A stretch of DNA of 25,550 nucleotides from Phallusia fumigata (Eukaryota > Chordata > Ascidiacea > Phlebobranchia > Ascidiidae): positions 1 to 25,550 of the forward strand of contig QXVZ01017963.1 in NCBI GenBank assembly GCA_008931825.1. The letters run 5' to 3'. Below the pieces are notes generated by a model. That model ran no database searches, was not told where the DNA came from, and saw only the letters and a program-made list of their open reading frames with translations. This document shows positions 1 through 10,615 of this stretch, piece after piece; position 1 is the first letter of the stretch, and each line of letters begins with the position of its first letter. A program made the translations under genes and the position numbers.

Positions 1-1100
1 TGTTCGACATTGTGACCCTGGGAGCTGAACGAGCGCGTTCAAACGTAATTACATTGTTGTTGTTTTTTCGATGTGCGAAAATTTTAGTTATCCTGGTTTC
101 TGCACCTTTCTATAGTGCTATTACTCAATAAATGCTCTTAAGCTAAAAACATGCAAGAAAATAGCGTGTATTTCAATCACTGAACATTCGATTAGTTTTA
201 TAGGCGGTACTAAATGTTTCGGATTGGAGCAACCCAGTTTTAGATGTATAAGAAGACAAAAACTAGACACCGAGAAAACAAAAAGAACGCACAGTTCACA
301 TATCCCTTGTTTTTCAATTTGTCTGGCATTTATTGAACGCGGTGCCTCCCAGGTACTTATATGCGTCACCGACGTACTTTAACCTTTTTCGGCCTTCAGT
401 GAAACTTCAATTGGAAAGTAATCTGATTCGGCTGCAAATGTAAATAGGAGACGATAAAACAAACGGTATACTTGCGTTTACTTTGTGTGATATCTAAAAC
501 AAACATATTTGAGTAAATATCAGATGGTTAAATTGGGCCCTTTTCTGTCTCTGCAAAGTTTGTCGAGAGATTGTGCGATCTGGTCCATGTTGTTTATTAC
601 AGAAACCTCATTTAGACAGCATTACGCTGATAAATGTTTTTTTTTATTTTGTGGAACTTAAGAAAATGTACTATGATTAAAAAGTTTAATTTGACAAACA
701 ATACACGCAATCAAAACCTTGACAAATGTATAATTATGTTGTCTCGCCAGTAGGCTGCGCAAGGAGGACAGTAAAGTCTTAGAAGTTAAATATTTACTAA
801 TGTGCAGTTTACCGTTTCTTTTATCGCATTTGTGCAGTCAGAGTCGACGAAATTTGTTGACATTTGTCGAAGCATGTTTGTTCTCAGCTCCGGTAACAAG
901 CCTTAAAAGTCCGTTCGTTGCTGAAAGGCCGTAAAGCACAGGTGTAATGACTGCTTACCTAGTGTTAAAATACTGTAGGTGTGTCAGTGGTTTAAAAAGG
1001 GCCAGTTGGATTTTTGTACCGTAGCATTTGTATTTTAAGTTTTTTTCCCGGACCCGCTACAGAATCTTGGCGTTTTTAACCATGGCGGCTATTCGCGCAA
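1..1100. other. Intergenic sequence without recognisable gene
   Basis: AT-rich sequence with short random open frames only; none resembles a known domain or has paired splice signals that would extend it. I see no RNA gene. A YY1-like ATGGCGGC stands at about 1082-1089, just before the CRE pair. This stretch probably contains the distal part of the promoter of the phosphodiesterase gene that starts at 1277. Confidence 0.6.
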
Positions 1101-1103
1101 TGT

Positions 1104-1134
1104 TGACGTCACATCATAGTATTTTATGACGTCA
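1104..1134. promoter_or_regulatory. Two perfect CRE palindromes (TGACGTCA)
   Basis: TGACGTCA occurs at 1104-1111 and again at 1127-1134, 23 bp apart start to start, 143 bp before the start codon of the first phosphodiesterase gene. This octamer is the full palindromic site for CREB/ATF bZIP factors. Two perfect copies so close together and so near a gene start suggest cAMP- or stress-responsive control. The sites are seen; their use is inferred. Confidence 0.55.
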
Positions 1135-1276
1135 TCAGTGCATCATACAGTTTATTTTCCGCACGAAGACGAGCTTAAAACTTTACTTACCTGGCAAAAG
1201 TGCTAATAGCGATTCTTTTTTCGCAGTTTGCAGGAGGTAAAGCTACATAGCTGGAAGCGCTTGTTTAAAAAAGATT

Positions 1277-4200
1277 ATGAGACTTTCACTTCTGTTAGCG
1301 TGCTTGCTAGTAGTTGGATACAGTCGTAGTTCTCCATCAAAAAACACCAAGGCATCGGACATTGGAACTTTTTGGCACATAAGCGACTTGCATTTGGACT
1401 TCTACTATGACGCAGGAGCCACCGATCTGACCCAAGTTTGTCCCTCGTCTTCAGACGCGAATGCGTTTAATCCGGGACAGTGGGGTGATTACAGGTTAAT
1501 GGAGCTTGTAAAAAGTATCAAGTTTACGTTAAAATAAATTGAAAAGTGCTCGTAAAGCAAAGTATTTTGTGTGGCTTTATAACTAGCGATTTGGACTTGG
1601 AAACCTCGAAAAATGGAGTGATGTTTATTTTAATTTTAGTAGTTTTTTTGCGATATTAAAAACTTATTTGTCAAAACAACAAACTGAACTAGAATAAATT
1701 AGATCAACAAATCTGTAAATCGTCTGTAAGACCAATACACTGGGTACAATTACAAGGTATGTTTAAATACACTTTGATCTGCTTAAAGTAGTGGATAAGT
1801 TTTGCTGGCCTTCTCAAAATAACACTCAAAAATCTAAATCGGTATGCACTCCAGTCACTTTTGGGCCCACTATGGATCTGAAGAAAACAACAAAACTTTG
1901 CGTTTTTAGGTGTGACTCGCCATGGGATCTGGTAAACTCTTCGATCTACGCAATGAAAGCTATTAAAAGCGACCCAGACTTCATCATATGGACAGGGTCG
2001 GTAACTTGCTTACTGTGCATTTTCCAAAAAAATTAATGCTAAAACCATTGTACCGATATAAATTTGTCACCGAATTGCACGTAATGCAAATATTCTGATG
2101 TTATATTAATTCAGCATTGATGACAACATAATTTTTTGGGGGGTAAGTGGACTCGTGTGACTTCTGCAGAATACAAAGTTGTTCTGCAGTTATGATAACG
2201 AAATGTGTTTACCTAAACCAGCAGTTTCCAGCACTTTTTATGGTCGCGTACCGCCAGGAATACTTTCGCTTATCACTAGTGGTGCGAGTAACACCCGTTG
2301 GGAAACACTGACCTAAACCCAAACCTCATACAATTACCCACGAAATTTTATATTAATCAAATAAAATTAAATTTGTACCATTCCACCAGAGACGACACCC
2401 TGCACACAGCCGATGAGGAGAAGTGGCTGTCAGAAGAACTGGTCATCGAGACGATCCGGAATCTAACCAACCTCATCAAACAAGCGTTTCCCAACACCAT
2501 CGTCCATTCGTCGATCGGTAACCATGACTACCACCCAAAGAACCAAATTCCAGCCGGACCAAACAACATACTTCGTAACATAGCGGACACGTGGAAAGAC
2601 TGGATGACACCGGCGCAACTGGAAATTTTCAACACCAGTATGTAATTAGAAAGCAGTTACTCTACGCCGACTGAACAACGTGATAGGCGCACAGGCAAAG
2701 CAGTGCATGGGCTAAAATACAACGTAACGAATAGAAAAGTGACTTCGTTGTAACGTCTGTAATTCCACACTTTGCACGCCTAAAGCGAGATTTCAAACAA
2801 GTGATTTTAGGCATTATTTTTTCCTAAGTTTCCTGGAGATCAGCTAGCTATACTATACATATTGCCATGGTCGCATTTTACAAATTTATTTAAAAAGACA
2901 GTCAAGCCTAGTTTTTCGTTTTTCAACAAAAATTTGCAACAAAGTGTCAAATCCGCTTAAGGTGTTGAAAGTCGTGCATGTAAACAAGAGTAATTTTTTG
3001 CAAAAAAACTCTTGGGACAAAGACACAAACGAATTACAACATTTATTCGTTTGTGCCTCATTTTGTACCACACCTGCGAAAATATAAAAAAATGCCTTGA
3101 GTTATTTGGTTAAAAAGTCTTGTTTGTATGTCAGGCGGATTTTACTCTGTCATACCGGACGAGTTTCCTTCGACACATATAATATCGTTAAACTCGAATC
3201 TTTGGTACACGTCCAACAAGGTGGTGAGTGCAACCGGTGACCCTGGGCAGCAGTTTGCGTGGCTAAATGAAGTTCTATCCAATGCACGACTTAACAACCA
3301 AAAGGTAAATCACCTATTTAAACGCTTTGGTACACAAAACTTAGGAGATGGCAGCGCTACATTTGTACCGCGGGAAGCGGTTTAAAAATGAGGAGTGACT
3401 AGAAGGGCGCTTAATTTATTCAAGGTCAATTGTTCGCAGGAAAAGGCCCTAGTACTTTTTTACCACTTTTAGTTCATAGCTAGTGGTTTGTAAATGAGCA
3501 AATATGTTTTTTTAAACTATACATCTTCCATGGTGTAGACAATGCATTTTAAAGGCCAACCAATGTTTCAATGAATCGGAGAACTTTGTACAACAGGATT
3601 TGTTAAGGATATTTTTGTGGCAATCACACTTATTCCATGAAATTTTAGATGAAAAGCGAAAACTGCCCAATGACCAAAACCTTCATAGTTACTTGTGACA
3701 AAGCACTAAATGTGCCTATTTATGCGCTGCGAACACTTTGTGTCGTTAATCACAAACCATAAAACCACCAAAATGAGAGGCAGGCTCACTTGATTACCGA
3801 CCGTACAGAAGTTTACTATCAACTTTACTTTGCTGCGCTTTTCAGGCATACATTATTGGCCATGTTCCGCCAGGATTCTTCGAGCTCGTCGACTACAAGT
3901 ACTGGTTCTACGAGGATTACAATTTGCGCTATAACGCCATCGTGCGGCAATACAGCGACGTGATAATTGGCCAGTTCTTCGGCCATCATCACACCGACAC
4001 ATTCCGCATGTTCAAGGATGAAAACAACAAACCGGTAAGTCGACTTAAAATGCATTGGCGTCAATGGCAAAGCAACATAGAACCCAGGGCTCCTAATGGA
4101 TGTTGTAACTTAAAATGTCCGTCGTAGCCATGCAGAGTTGCGAAGTTTATTGGGTATGTTATTTAAAAATTACCCAAAAGGGATATACTAACAATAACAG

Positions 4201-5358
4201 GATTAAGTGACCTTAACAGGTCATAAGCGGTCAGAAGGTTCGTTTTCACGATATATTGTAGCGAAGAAAATTTCTCAAAATTTTACTTCAGTTTGCCTGA
4301 CTTTGCAACACCGCAACTAGTTCAAACTTTTTTTACCAACCAGTGGGTATCGTACGCTGTTAAGAGCTAAATGTCATGATCGCCGGGTTTAAAGTGAAAC
4401 AGTTACTACCTTAAGACGTGCTTTTACAGGTTTCTGCGTTGTGGATCACCCCTGGGGTTACCCCTTGGATGACGACACTGCCTGGGGTAAGTGATGGCGC
4501 AAATAACCCCGGAATCAGACTGTTCGAGTTCGACCGCACCAACATGGAGCCACTGGTAAGATTTTACTTTTTTGGGTTTGTAAAAAGTGTGTAATCTTTG
4601 TTTTTGTTGGCAAGCGGGTACCACGAGCCCTAACTGATATTTTGCCCCGAGTAGTTAAGAATCGTTTCTTAACATGTTTGGGTAGAAATTTGTTTTGCAA
4701 CTTATTACGATAATTGTAGTAACCTTTTATTTGACCTATAGTTATACCCGCTCCATAACATTCACATTATCTCGCCACTCAAAGCGGACTTTAAAAACTG
4801 AAAACGCCTTGAATGCATAAATTCCAACAAGCTTTGTTGGGTAGGGCTTTGGGCCAAACTGTGATACTATTCCCAATAGGCTGTTGGCAGACCTGCAAAA
4901 TTCATGAGAGATGCATTTAGAGACTAAACAAGCGCGTTTTTATTTAACAGGACTACACGCAGTACATGCTCGACCTGGAAAAAGCGAACGCCGAGGGAGC
5001 AGCAAACTGGGTGCTCGAGTATATAGCGACTGAAGAATACGGGATTCCAGACCTGTCACCGCAGTCTATGAACAGTTTACTCGATGTCTTGACGAACGCG
5101 GATACGTCGTGCGCTGAATGCGCAGGGAACCAAGTCATGCAGAAGTTTGCCTTGCACAACTCGGTTTTCTACAACAAGCAACATTGCAATGAAACTTGTC
5201 AACGGTTGCACGTATGTTCCGTCGCCCATGTCGATATTGAACCCTACCTGAAATGCGTAAACGGTTTCACTAGTCTTCATCACAGAGGATTTGCAGCGTA
5301 TTGGTCGGTGTTTGCAGTTTTGCTACTTTTTGTGCTGTATGGGAATGAAACCTTTTGA
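1277..5358 (+). CDS. Acid sphingomyelinase-like phosphodiesterase, copy 1 (SMPDL3-like, anchored form)
   Basis: Seven exons: 1277-1494, 1910-1996, 2390-2637, 3135-3304, 3846-4034, 4430-4555 and 4951-5358, with GT/AG introns and continuous phase, giving 481 aa (SMPDL3A/B are about 450). Residues 1-16 form a signal peptide. Calcineurin-like metallophosphoesterase motifs follow in order: SDLHLD (D37, H39), WTGDD (D103), GNHDYHP (N146, H147), GHVPPG (H247) and GHHHTD (H288, H290), so the two-metal site is complete. The NPGIRLF strand (exon 6) and a Cys-rich C-terminal subdomain (CNETC, VC) are family hallmarks. A sequon (NLT, N126) is conserved in all three copies. The C-terminus ends in about 20 hydrophobic residues (WSVFAVLLLFVLY) like the SMPDL3B GPI signal; a transmembrane anchor is an alternative. 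Family members cleave nucleotide or lipid phosphodiesters outside the cell or in lysosomes; the substrate here is unknown. A 3' splice-like site at 1226 precedes the ATG. Exon 6 is 12 nt longer than in the other copies. Confidence 0.93.
2211..2318. mobile_element. hAT-like MITE with 8-bp target duplication (intron 2 of copy 1)
   Basis: A 92-bp element (2219-2310) starts CAGCAGTTTCC and ends GGGAAACACTG, imperfect inverted ends of the CAG...CTG type seen in hAT transposons. It is flanked on both sides by the perfect 8-bp direct repeat ACCTAAAC (2211-2218 and 2311-2318), the target-site duplication length of hAT elements. It has no coding capacity and lies 79 bp before exon 3. Confidence 0.75.
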
Positions 5359-5507
5359 CTTGGGTTTCTTGAATGTGTTTGAACTGCTAATCTTTTTGTA
5401 TCTATCGTTAAATAGATGCATGTAAAAGTGACTATGGCAATAATATGTTGTTAAAGTGCTTACATATATATATATGCATACACGCTTTATTTTCTTTGAA
5501 ATGTAGA

Positions 5508-5513
5508 AATAAA
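5508..5513 (+). terminator. Polyadenylation signal AATAAA for phosphodiesterase copy 1
   Basis: A canonical AATAAA hexamer lies 150 bp after the stop codon, just past a short TA microsatellite (about 5464-5475). It is the first canonical signal after the stop, giving a short 3' UTR. Confidence 0.55.
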
Positions 5514-5692
5514 ATATTACCACTGGGCATCGGAAATATTCTATTCCAGAGAAGTTTACTTGCGGCAATATAACAAAGCGGGTGTTAATATAACAGGTAG
5601 ATTTAGCGCTCACGAAATAGTTCTTGACAGATAAAGTAAAATGTGGCAATCTCCTCGAAAGACGGAAATGGGAACTGTTTTCGCCAATGTGC

Positions 5693-5808
5693 GCTAAAAT
5701 GTGCACATTTTTCACATGTACAAAGCGCAAATTGTGCACGTGGAAAAATGTATACATGTTGTACGTGTACAATGTGCGCGAAATGTGCAAATGTAAATAT
5801 GCGTACAT
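5693..5808. repeat. GTGCACA/TGTACA-rich imperfect palindrome
   Basis: Repeated GTGCAC, TGTACA and GTGCGC words form an imperfect hairpin: 5700-5722 pairs with 5733-5756 around a 10-nt loop, the mismatches being mostly transitions. Further copies of the same words run to 5808. An unresolved base (N) follows at 5811. It may be a degraded transposon end or a simple low-complexity palindrome. No gene is visible between 5359 and 5980. Confidence 0.5.
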
Positions 5809-5980
5809 CTNTTCGTTAAGCCATGCACAGTTTGGCCCTTACCTCTAACCGGTAGTCTAACCAACATTTGGCGAAGCAAAAAATGTCTGCCGTAAGACCG
5901 TGGTACAAAAAGTGAGACCAACAACACAAAAAATGGGGATCGAAACCGTCAAAAAAATTAAAAATACTTTTAATGTTTAG

Positions 5981-8900
5981 CAAGTGCCTGGCATAAACCA
6001 ATCGACCAAATTCCTCTCCCCCAAATCCCGGTAACCCCGATCGGTTACGACGATGCTGTAAAGTATTTGTCGAAACTTGGTGGAGCTGAAGTGAAGCAAT
6101 CGTGGAGAGGAGGACTCAACATCACTTACAGATACGGACCCGGATTTGCTGCTCCGCATCAGTCGAGGTTAGTTACAAAGGCAAAAGTTCCCAACCATCA
6201 TAGGCTAGCCGTGGTCGATTGGGGGTGAAAGACATGTTAACGACCTTAGCTTTTCACGTCATTGCGCTCGCTATCGTAATGCAACCCAAGTCAACAGATC
6301 AGTCTGTCCGCTGCATTCCGACAAACACGTTTCAACCGAAGTACATTAAGTAAACATGTAAGATCTGCCGCCATGTTAAACATTAATAGCATTCGAAACC
6401 CAATTTACCAGACAAACTCGTGGCTAAAATCAATTGCAATGAATATGAATGGCAACTACTTCGTACGAAGAAGCGTTGTTAATGTATATTTCTTTTAATG
6501 GGTGGTGGTGCAAGTGAAAAAAAAGAAAGACAAAATAGAAAATGCCACCCTTCCAGTTGTGGGCTATAGCAAGCACTAGTGGTGACACAGTTCAATACCC
6601 ACAACAAATGGTCAAAATATTTTAATATTCACATGCACGAACATGTATTGCGGCTTAATGGTGTAATATTTGCCGCAAATGTACTTTTGCAGCAAAATCA
6701 AAATGTCCGTAAAGACTGAGAACCAAGTTGCAACGACCCGTAACGTCATCGGATACATTCGTGGCAGCTACGAACCAGGTAATTCAATTGTTGAAAATAG
6801 AGTAAAGAAGTTTCGTAAGCAATATCATTGGCCATAGTATAGCCTAGTATCCCTGTATGTTAAGCCTGCAAGATCAAAGTAACAAAGCTCAAAAGGTAAT
6901 AACAACTGGTTTGCTGTGGAATTCGGTGAATGTTCCTTTATGTAGTTTAGTCTGGCTTCTGGCGATTATAATGAATGGCTAGGGAAAAAAAGAGAAGTGG
7001 AAGAAAAAAGACGTTGGGAGTAAACAGGTGTTTGTCGTCAGATCGTTACGTCATCTTCGGTAACCATAGAGACGCGTGGGTTTTCGGGGCAATTGATCCC
7101 TCCAGCGGAACCGCATCGATGTTGGAGGTGGCGAGAGCGTTCGGGAAGATGTTGAAAGAAGGATGGAGGCCGAGGAGGACTCTGGTGTTCTGTAGCTGGG
7201 GAGCAGAGGAGTATGGGTTGATTGGATCTACTGAATGGGTCGAGGTGAGGCAAAAGTATCTCAGAAACCTACTCCAGTTGTTTTAGAAGTGGAATCAACT
7301 AAACGCTGCACACGACCACAGGATATATTTAAATTAATCCTTAGCGGGTCTTGGTAAGATACCTGACCCAATTTAGAAATACACGAATTACAACTAAGTC
7401 GCAACCATGTGGAAGTTTTGGAAGAATTTTGCTTTCGTTTGTAGTTAAAATAGTTACTTACATTCTCAAATATCACACGTTTAGAAACCAACACTGTACG
7501 CTAGACATGCCTTAGGCGTAACACCAAATCAGAGTCGGCCGTGTAGCAACAAGGCGTAGGTTGGAAAGATCCAGCCTGCGGTGGGATTCGAACCCACGAC
7601 AGGAGTCTATTTGGGGCTGACACGCTACCAACACAAATTACAGTCACATTCACAACCGCTACCTGCTGCATGATGTAAGCAATTTGTCACAAAAAGTGCA
7701 AAGCTCAAGCATCGTTTATCATTCAAAGGCTGTCAATCAATCTTCCCATGTTCTACAGGAATTCCAGAAGGAACTTCAAGCGCGTGCTGTTGTTTACATC
7801 AACGTGGACGCGTCAGTGGTTGGAAACTTCACGTTAAATGGTGCTGGAGTTTATAGTCTGAGCGAAGTTGTATATCAAGTTGCTAAATTCGTTCCCAACC
7901 CGAGTCAAAGTCAAGTCGCAGAGGGACTAGAATCTGTTTACGATTCGTGGGCGACACACGTTCCTGACGCCAATAATGACAAGCCACGGTATGACGAAGA
8001 AACGGTTTGCCAATTTTTTGGTGTTGATCATCGTAATTTTTTCAACATTTTTCAACCGGGGTCCAGATAACCATCAGGACTTTTTATGTCTGTACGTGGG
8101 TGGAGGGCGATCATGATTACCTCAATACTGCATGATATCAACTTTATTTCTTGAGAAAAAACATTAAATAGCATTGTTTTGACAAGCTGGTAAAAGTATT
8201 TGTTATAGCTAAGCAATAAAAAAGTTTGCAAAACATCTCTTTTACTCGATCAAATTATAAAATATCTTAATATTTTTAAGTGCAAATTAATTTAAACGGA
8301 TCGGTCAAAGTCAGGTTATACAGGCTTGTTCTAGTGCTTTGTCGAAAACTGCAAGCAGCCTCTAATTGGGTCTGTTTCGGTCTGAAATTATTATTTAAAC
8401 TCACTATTATAGAGGTTGGAAGCTGTGAGGTTGAAGTTAATGAAAAAATTGGCAGTTTGTTGGTACCAAGTAAACTACCAAGTGCATCTACAAAGTCAAG
8501 CGAACCAACATAGTCGTAATTAGCCACTCATAATTAGCCAACGTACAAGGTTTTTCTTGCTAAAATATTTTTCGGGTTTATGTTTATTTTTTAGATTCAG
8601 CTCTCTCGGTTCCGGCAGCGACTTTACACCGTTTCTGCAAATACTCGGAATTTCAGCGGTAGATTTCTTCTACGACTACGATAGGGTGAGCAAAAAAAAA
8701 CTAAAAATGTTTATCCCGAAACTCAACACGAACCATGGTTTGCAACGTATGGGTAAATCAAAAATTTCCCATACAAAGTAAGAATAGCTCAGTTTGGTGT
8801 TTCTCAAACTTCTTCCGATGCGACGTCTTAGGGAAAGTTGTTTGGGCTTTCGACGCACCAGCGATAAGCATATTTCAAAACGATGCAAAAAAAAGCGGCA

Positions 8901-9232
8901 AAACGGAATTATCGATCGATGCACACTTAGAATATCACGGGCTTAGTCGAACCCTTGTCCAAAAAAACTTACTGAAATCCAAGCAAATTTTTCTCCAGAG
9001 CATTGGGCTAGCTTCCTATCCTGTCTACCACTCGGTGTACGAAACTTTCCATCTTGTTTCAACCTACGTCGATCCTGACTTCTCCCGCCACCTAGCGATC
9101 GCACGGCTGTGTGCGGAATTAGGAAGACGAATTGCTGACTTCACCATTTTGCCCATTGATGCTCGTCTGTACGCGATCGACTTGAAGGACAAGTTTGACA
9201 CTTTAAAGGCNGGCTGGAAGGAGCGTGAATAA
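5981..9232 (+). CDS. Partial glutamate carboxypeptidase II / NAALADase-family peptidase (M28 catalytic core)
   Basis: Six exons: 5981-6167, 6693-6778, 7042-7244, 7759-7988, 8595-8685 and 8999-9232, with GT/AG introns and matching phases, encoding 342 aa. They correspond to about residues 325-605 of human GCPII, a membrane-anchored zinc exopeptidase of about 750 aa. Visible landmarks: [40 protein letters not shown] (first zinc His and bridging Asp), [15 protein letters not shown] (catalytic Glu and zinc Glu), YINVDAS (zinc Asp), GSGSDF and [12 protein letters not shown] (second zinc His). All metal ligands are present. The GCPII arginine patch (R534/R536, in GRAR) is absent, replaced by a stretch containing YDYDR, so a preference for C-terminal glutamate is doubtful; the local pattern is closer to NAALADL1-like proteins. 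Exons for the N-terminal anchor, most of the PA domain and the C-terminal dimerisation domain were not found. The last codons contain an N (GCN, Ala whichever base) and end at a TAA six codons later. It could be a truncated gene, a pseudogene or an assembly product. Confidence 0.85.
7500..7635 (-). mobile_element. Decayed tRNA-derived SINE
   Basis: Read on the - strand, a near-perfect B box GGTTCGAATCC (7584-7594), inside a T-arm stem GTGGG/CCCAC (7581-7597), follows an A-box-like TGGTAGCGTG (7621-7630) at tRNA-like spacing. No matching 5' acceptor-stem strand is present, so it is not an intact tRNA. It sits in an intron of the peptidase gene, antisense to it. The outer limits are approximate. 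Confidence 0.6.
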
Positions 9233-10266
9233 CGTCACCAAGTCAAGTCAATTTGTAGATCAGACACCATGTCTTGCAGTTGGTGTGAAAAGCGATAAGT
9301 CGGCGACGCCAGAACTATATGAAAACGCATTTTGTTTAGGCTAAAACCGATTTGATCAGGAGTTAGTATTGGAAAGAATCTATTTATAAACGTCACTATA
9401 CAGCAAATACTTGAGCCCACAAGCACAATTCCTGCTACTGAGAAGGTAAAATTTGGCCCCCGAGGCGTGAAAATAATTTGCAGCTTCGTGGTTAAAAATT
9501 TTAACGCAAAGAAAAGTTCCCAGTCACTTTATTGGGAGCCGGGATGGTGGTCTTAGAGAGAGAGACTATCTAGCCCGCATGAAACAAAACACATAACGTA
9601 TTTTAATCTTTCAAAACAGACGAAATGTGTGTTAGTGTTATAGATATGTAAACAATGCTAGGTGTTAAGTTAAGAAATATTAAAGCCAGCGACAAGCAAA
9701 TGTTAACCTTTGACACCACTAAGCTTTTACAAATGCTCAACGGGCGCATATATGACACGCGGTTTGGGTAGCACGTCGTCAAAGTGGTCAAATATACAAG
9801 ACGTTGCGGCCGCGGCAGTTCTCCTTATGCCCACAGGGAATGCCTTCCAACGCTTTTATATTTAGAGCATTGGGATCACTACTACCGCGACACACCAAAC
9901 CCATATCGTCAGCTGTAATGTTCAGAGCTCAGACAAATGTTATTACTCCTGTGTAAACTCGTTTGGCTAGCGATGCATCTGGGATTTAAAGACTACAAAT
10001 CAGTGTTTGTTAGCAAACAAAGTGCAGAAAAGCAAAGGTTGATGACCCGCTGTGTGTTGATTATGCGTGTGTACATTGCACAGATTTCTGGGCAACACTA
10101 TCTAGCCGTACATTCCGATGCAATGACAGAAGCCTAGTCGCCGATCAACGAAAAAAGTGTCATACAGCTTTGCAGATTTAGCGCTAGGCGGAATGTAATC
10201 GCATTTTATTGAGTTAAATCCATGTGACAGTGAGCAGGAGTTGCCGGGTTTAAATCATAAATTGTA
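9233..10266. other. Intergenic sequence, nothing recognised
   Basis: I looked here for the missing C-terminal domain of the peptidase (the conserved RMLNDQLM, YRHV and FPGI patches) and for phosphodiesterase relics on both strands and found neither. A short GA run stands at about 9556-9567. The rest appears to be unique AT-rich DNA. Confidence 0.5.
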
Positions 10267-10506
10267 AGATAAAACAGTGTTTTTTAACCTTTTTTTCTTG
10301 TCGATACCCCTTTATGAGCACCAACAGATTCTCGTGTCCCCTTCTGTAATTTCCGAATTATGTTTTTAAGTAATCATTGTTCTCATGTTTTAATGACAAA
10401 AATTTTTTGTTTGGGTGGTAAAGATAGTATATGTGTAATTGTTTCGGCATCCTTGTACCCTCTACTAGAACAAGGTACCCCTGGTTTAAGAACCCCTGGG
10501 ATAAAA
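10267..10506. mobile_element. hAT-like MITE upstream of phosphodiesterase copy 2
   Basis: A 224-bp element (10275-10498) begins CAGTGTTTTTTAACC and ends GGTTTAAGAACCCCTG; the reverse complement of the end, CAGGGGTTCTTAAACC, is typical of hAT-type ends. Both ends continue into a TACCCC motif in inverted arrangement. The flanks AGATAAAA (10267-10274) and GGATAAAA (10499-10506) match at 7 of 8 bases, as expected for an aged 8-bp target duplication. It ends 118 bp before the start codon of the next gene and may overlap its promoter. Confidence 0.65.
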
Positions 10507-10615
10507 GTAGTCTGCTTGTTAAATTTTAGGCGATGTTTTACTCTGTCAAGTTCAACTTCATGTGAAATATGCTTCTCTTTTTCAGTACCAGGCAGTTCTG
10601 CAAAAAAAGGCGACC

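Noticed and set aside
5624-5848. Open frames on both strands around 5620-5850
   Set aside because: They come from a low-complexity palindromic repeat, run over an unresolved base and resemble no known protein.
7575-7635. A functional tRNA gene on the - strand
   Set aside because: The T arm and B box are good, but there is no matching 5' acceptor strand and no clear anticodon stem, so it is a decayed tRNA-derived SINE.
10562-10615. An in-frame ATG upstream of copy 2, adding 18 residues
   Set aside because: It would bury the signal peptide behind polar residues, and a strong 3' splice-like site at 10585 lies between it and the ATG at 10616, which gives a standard signal peptide.
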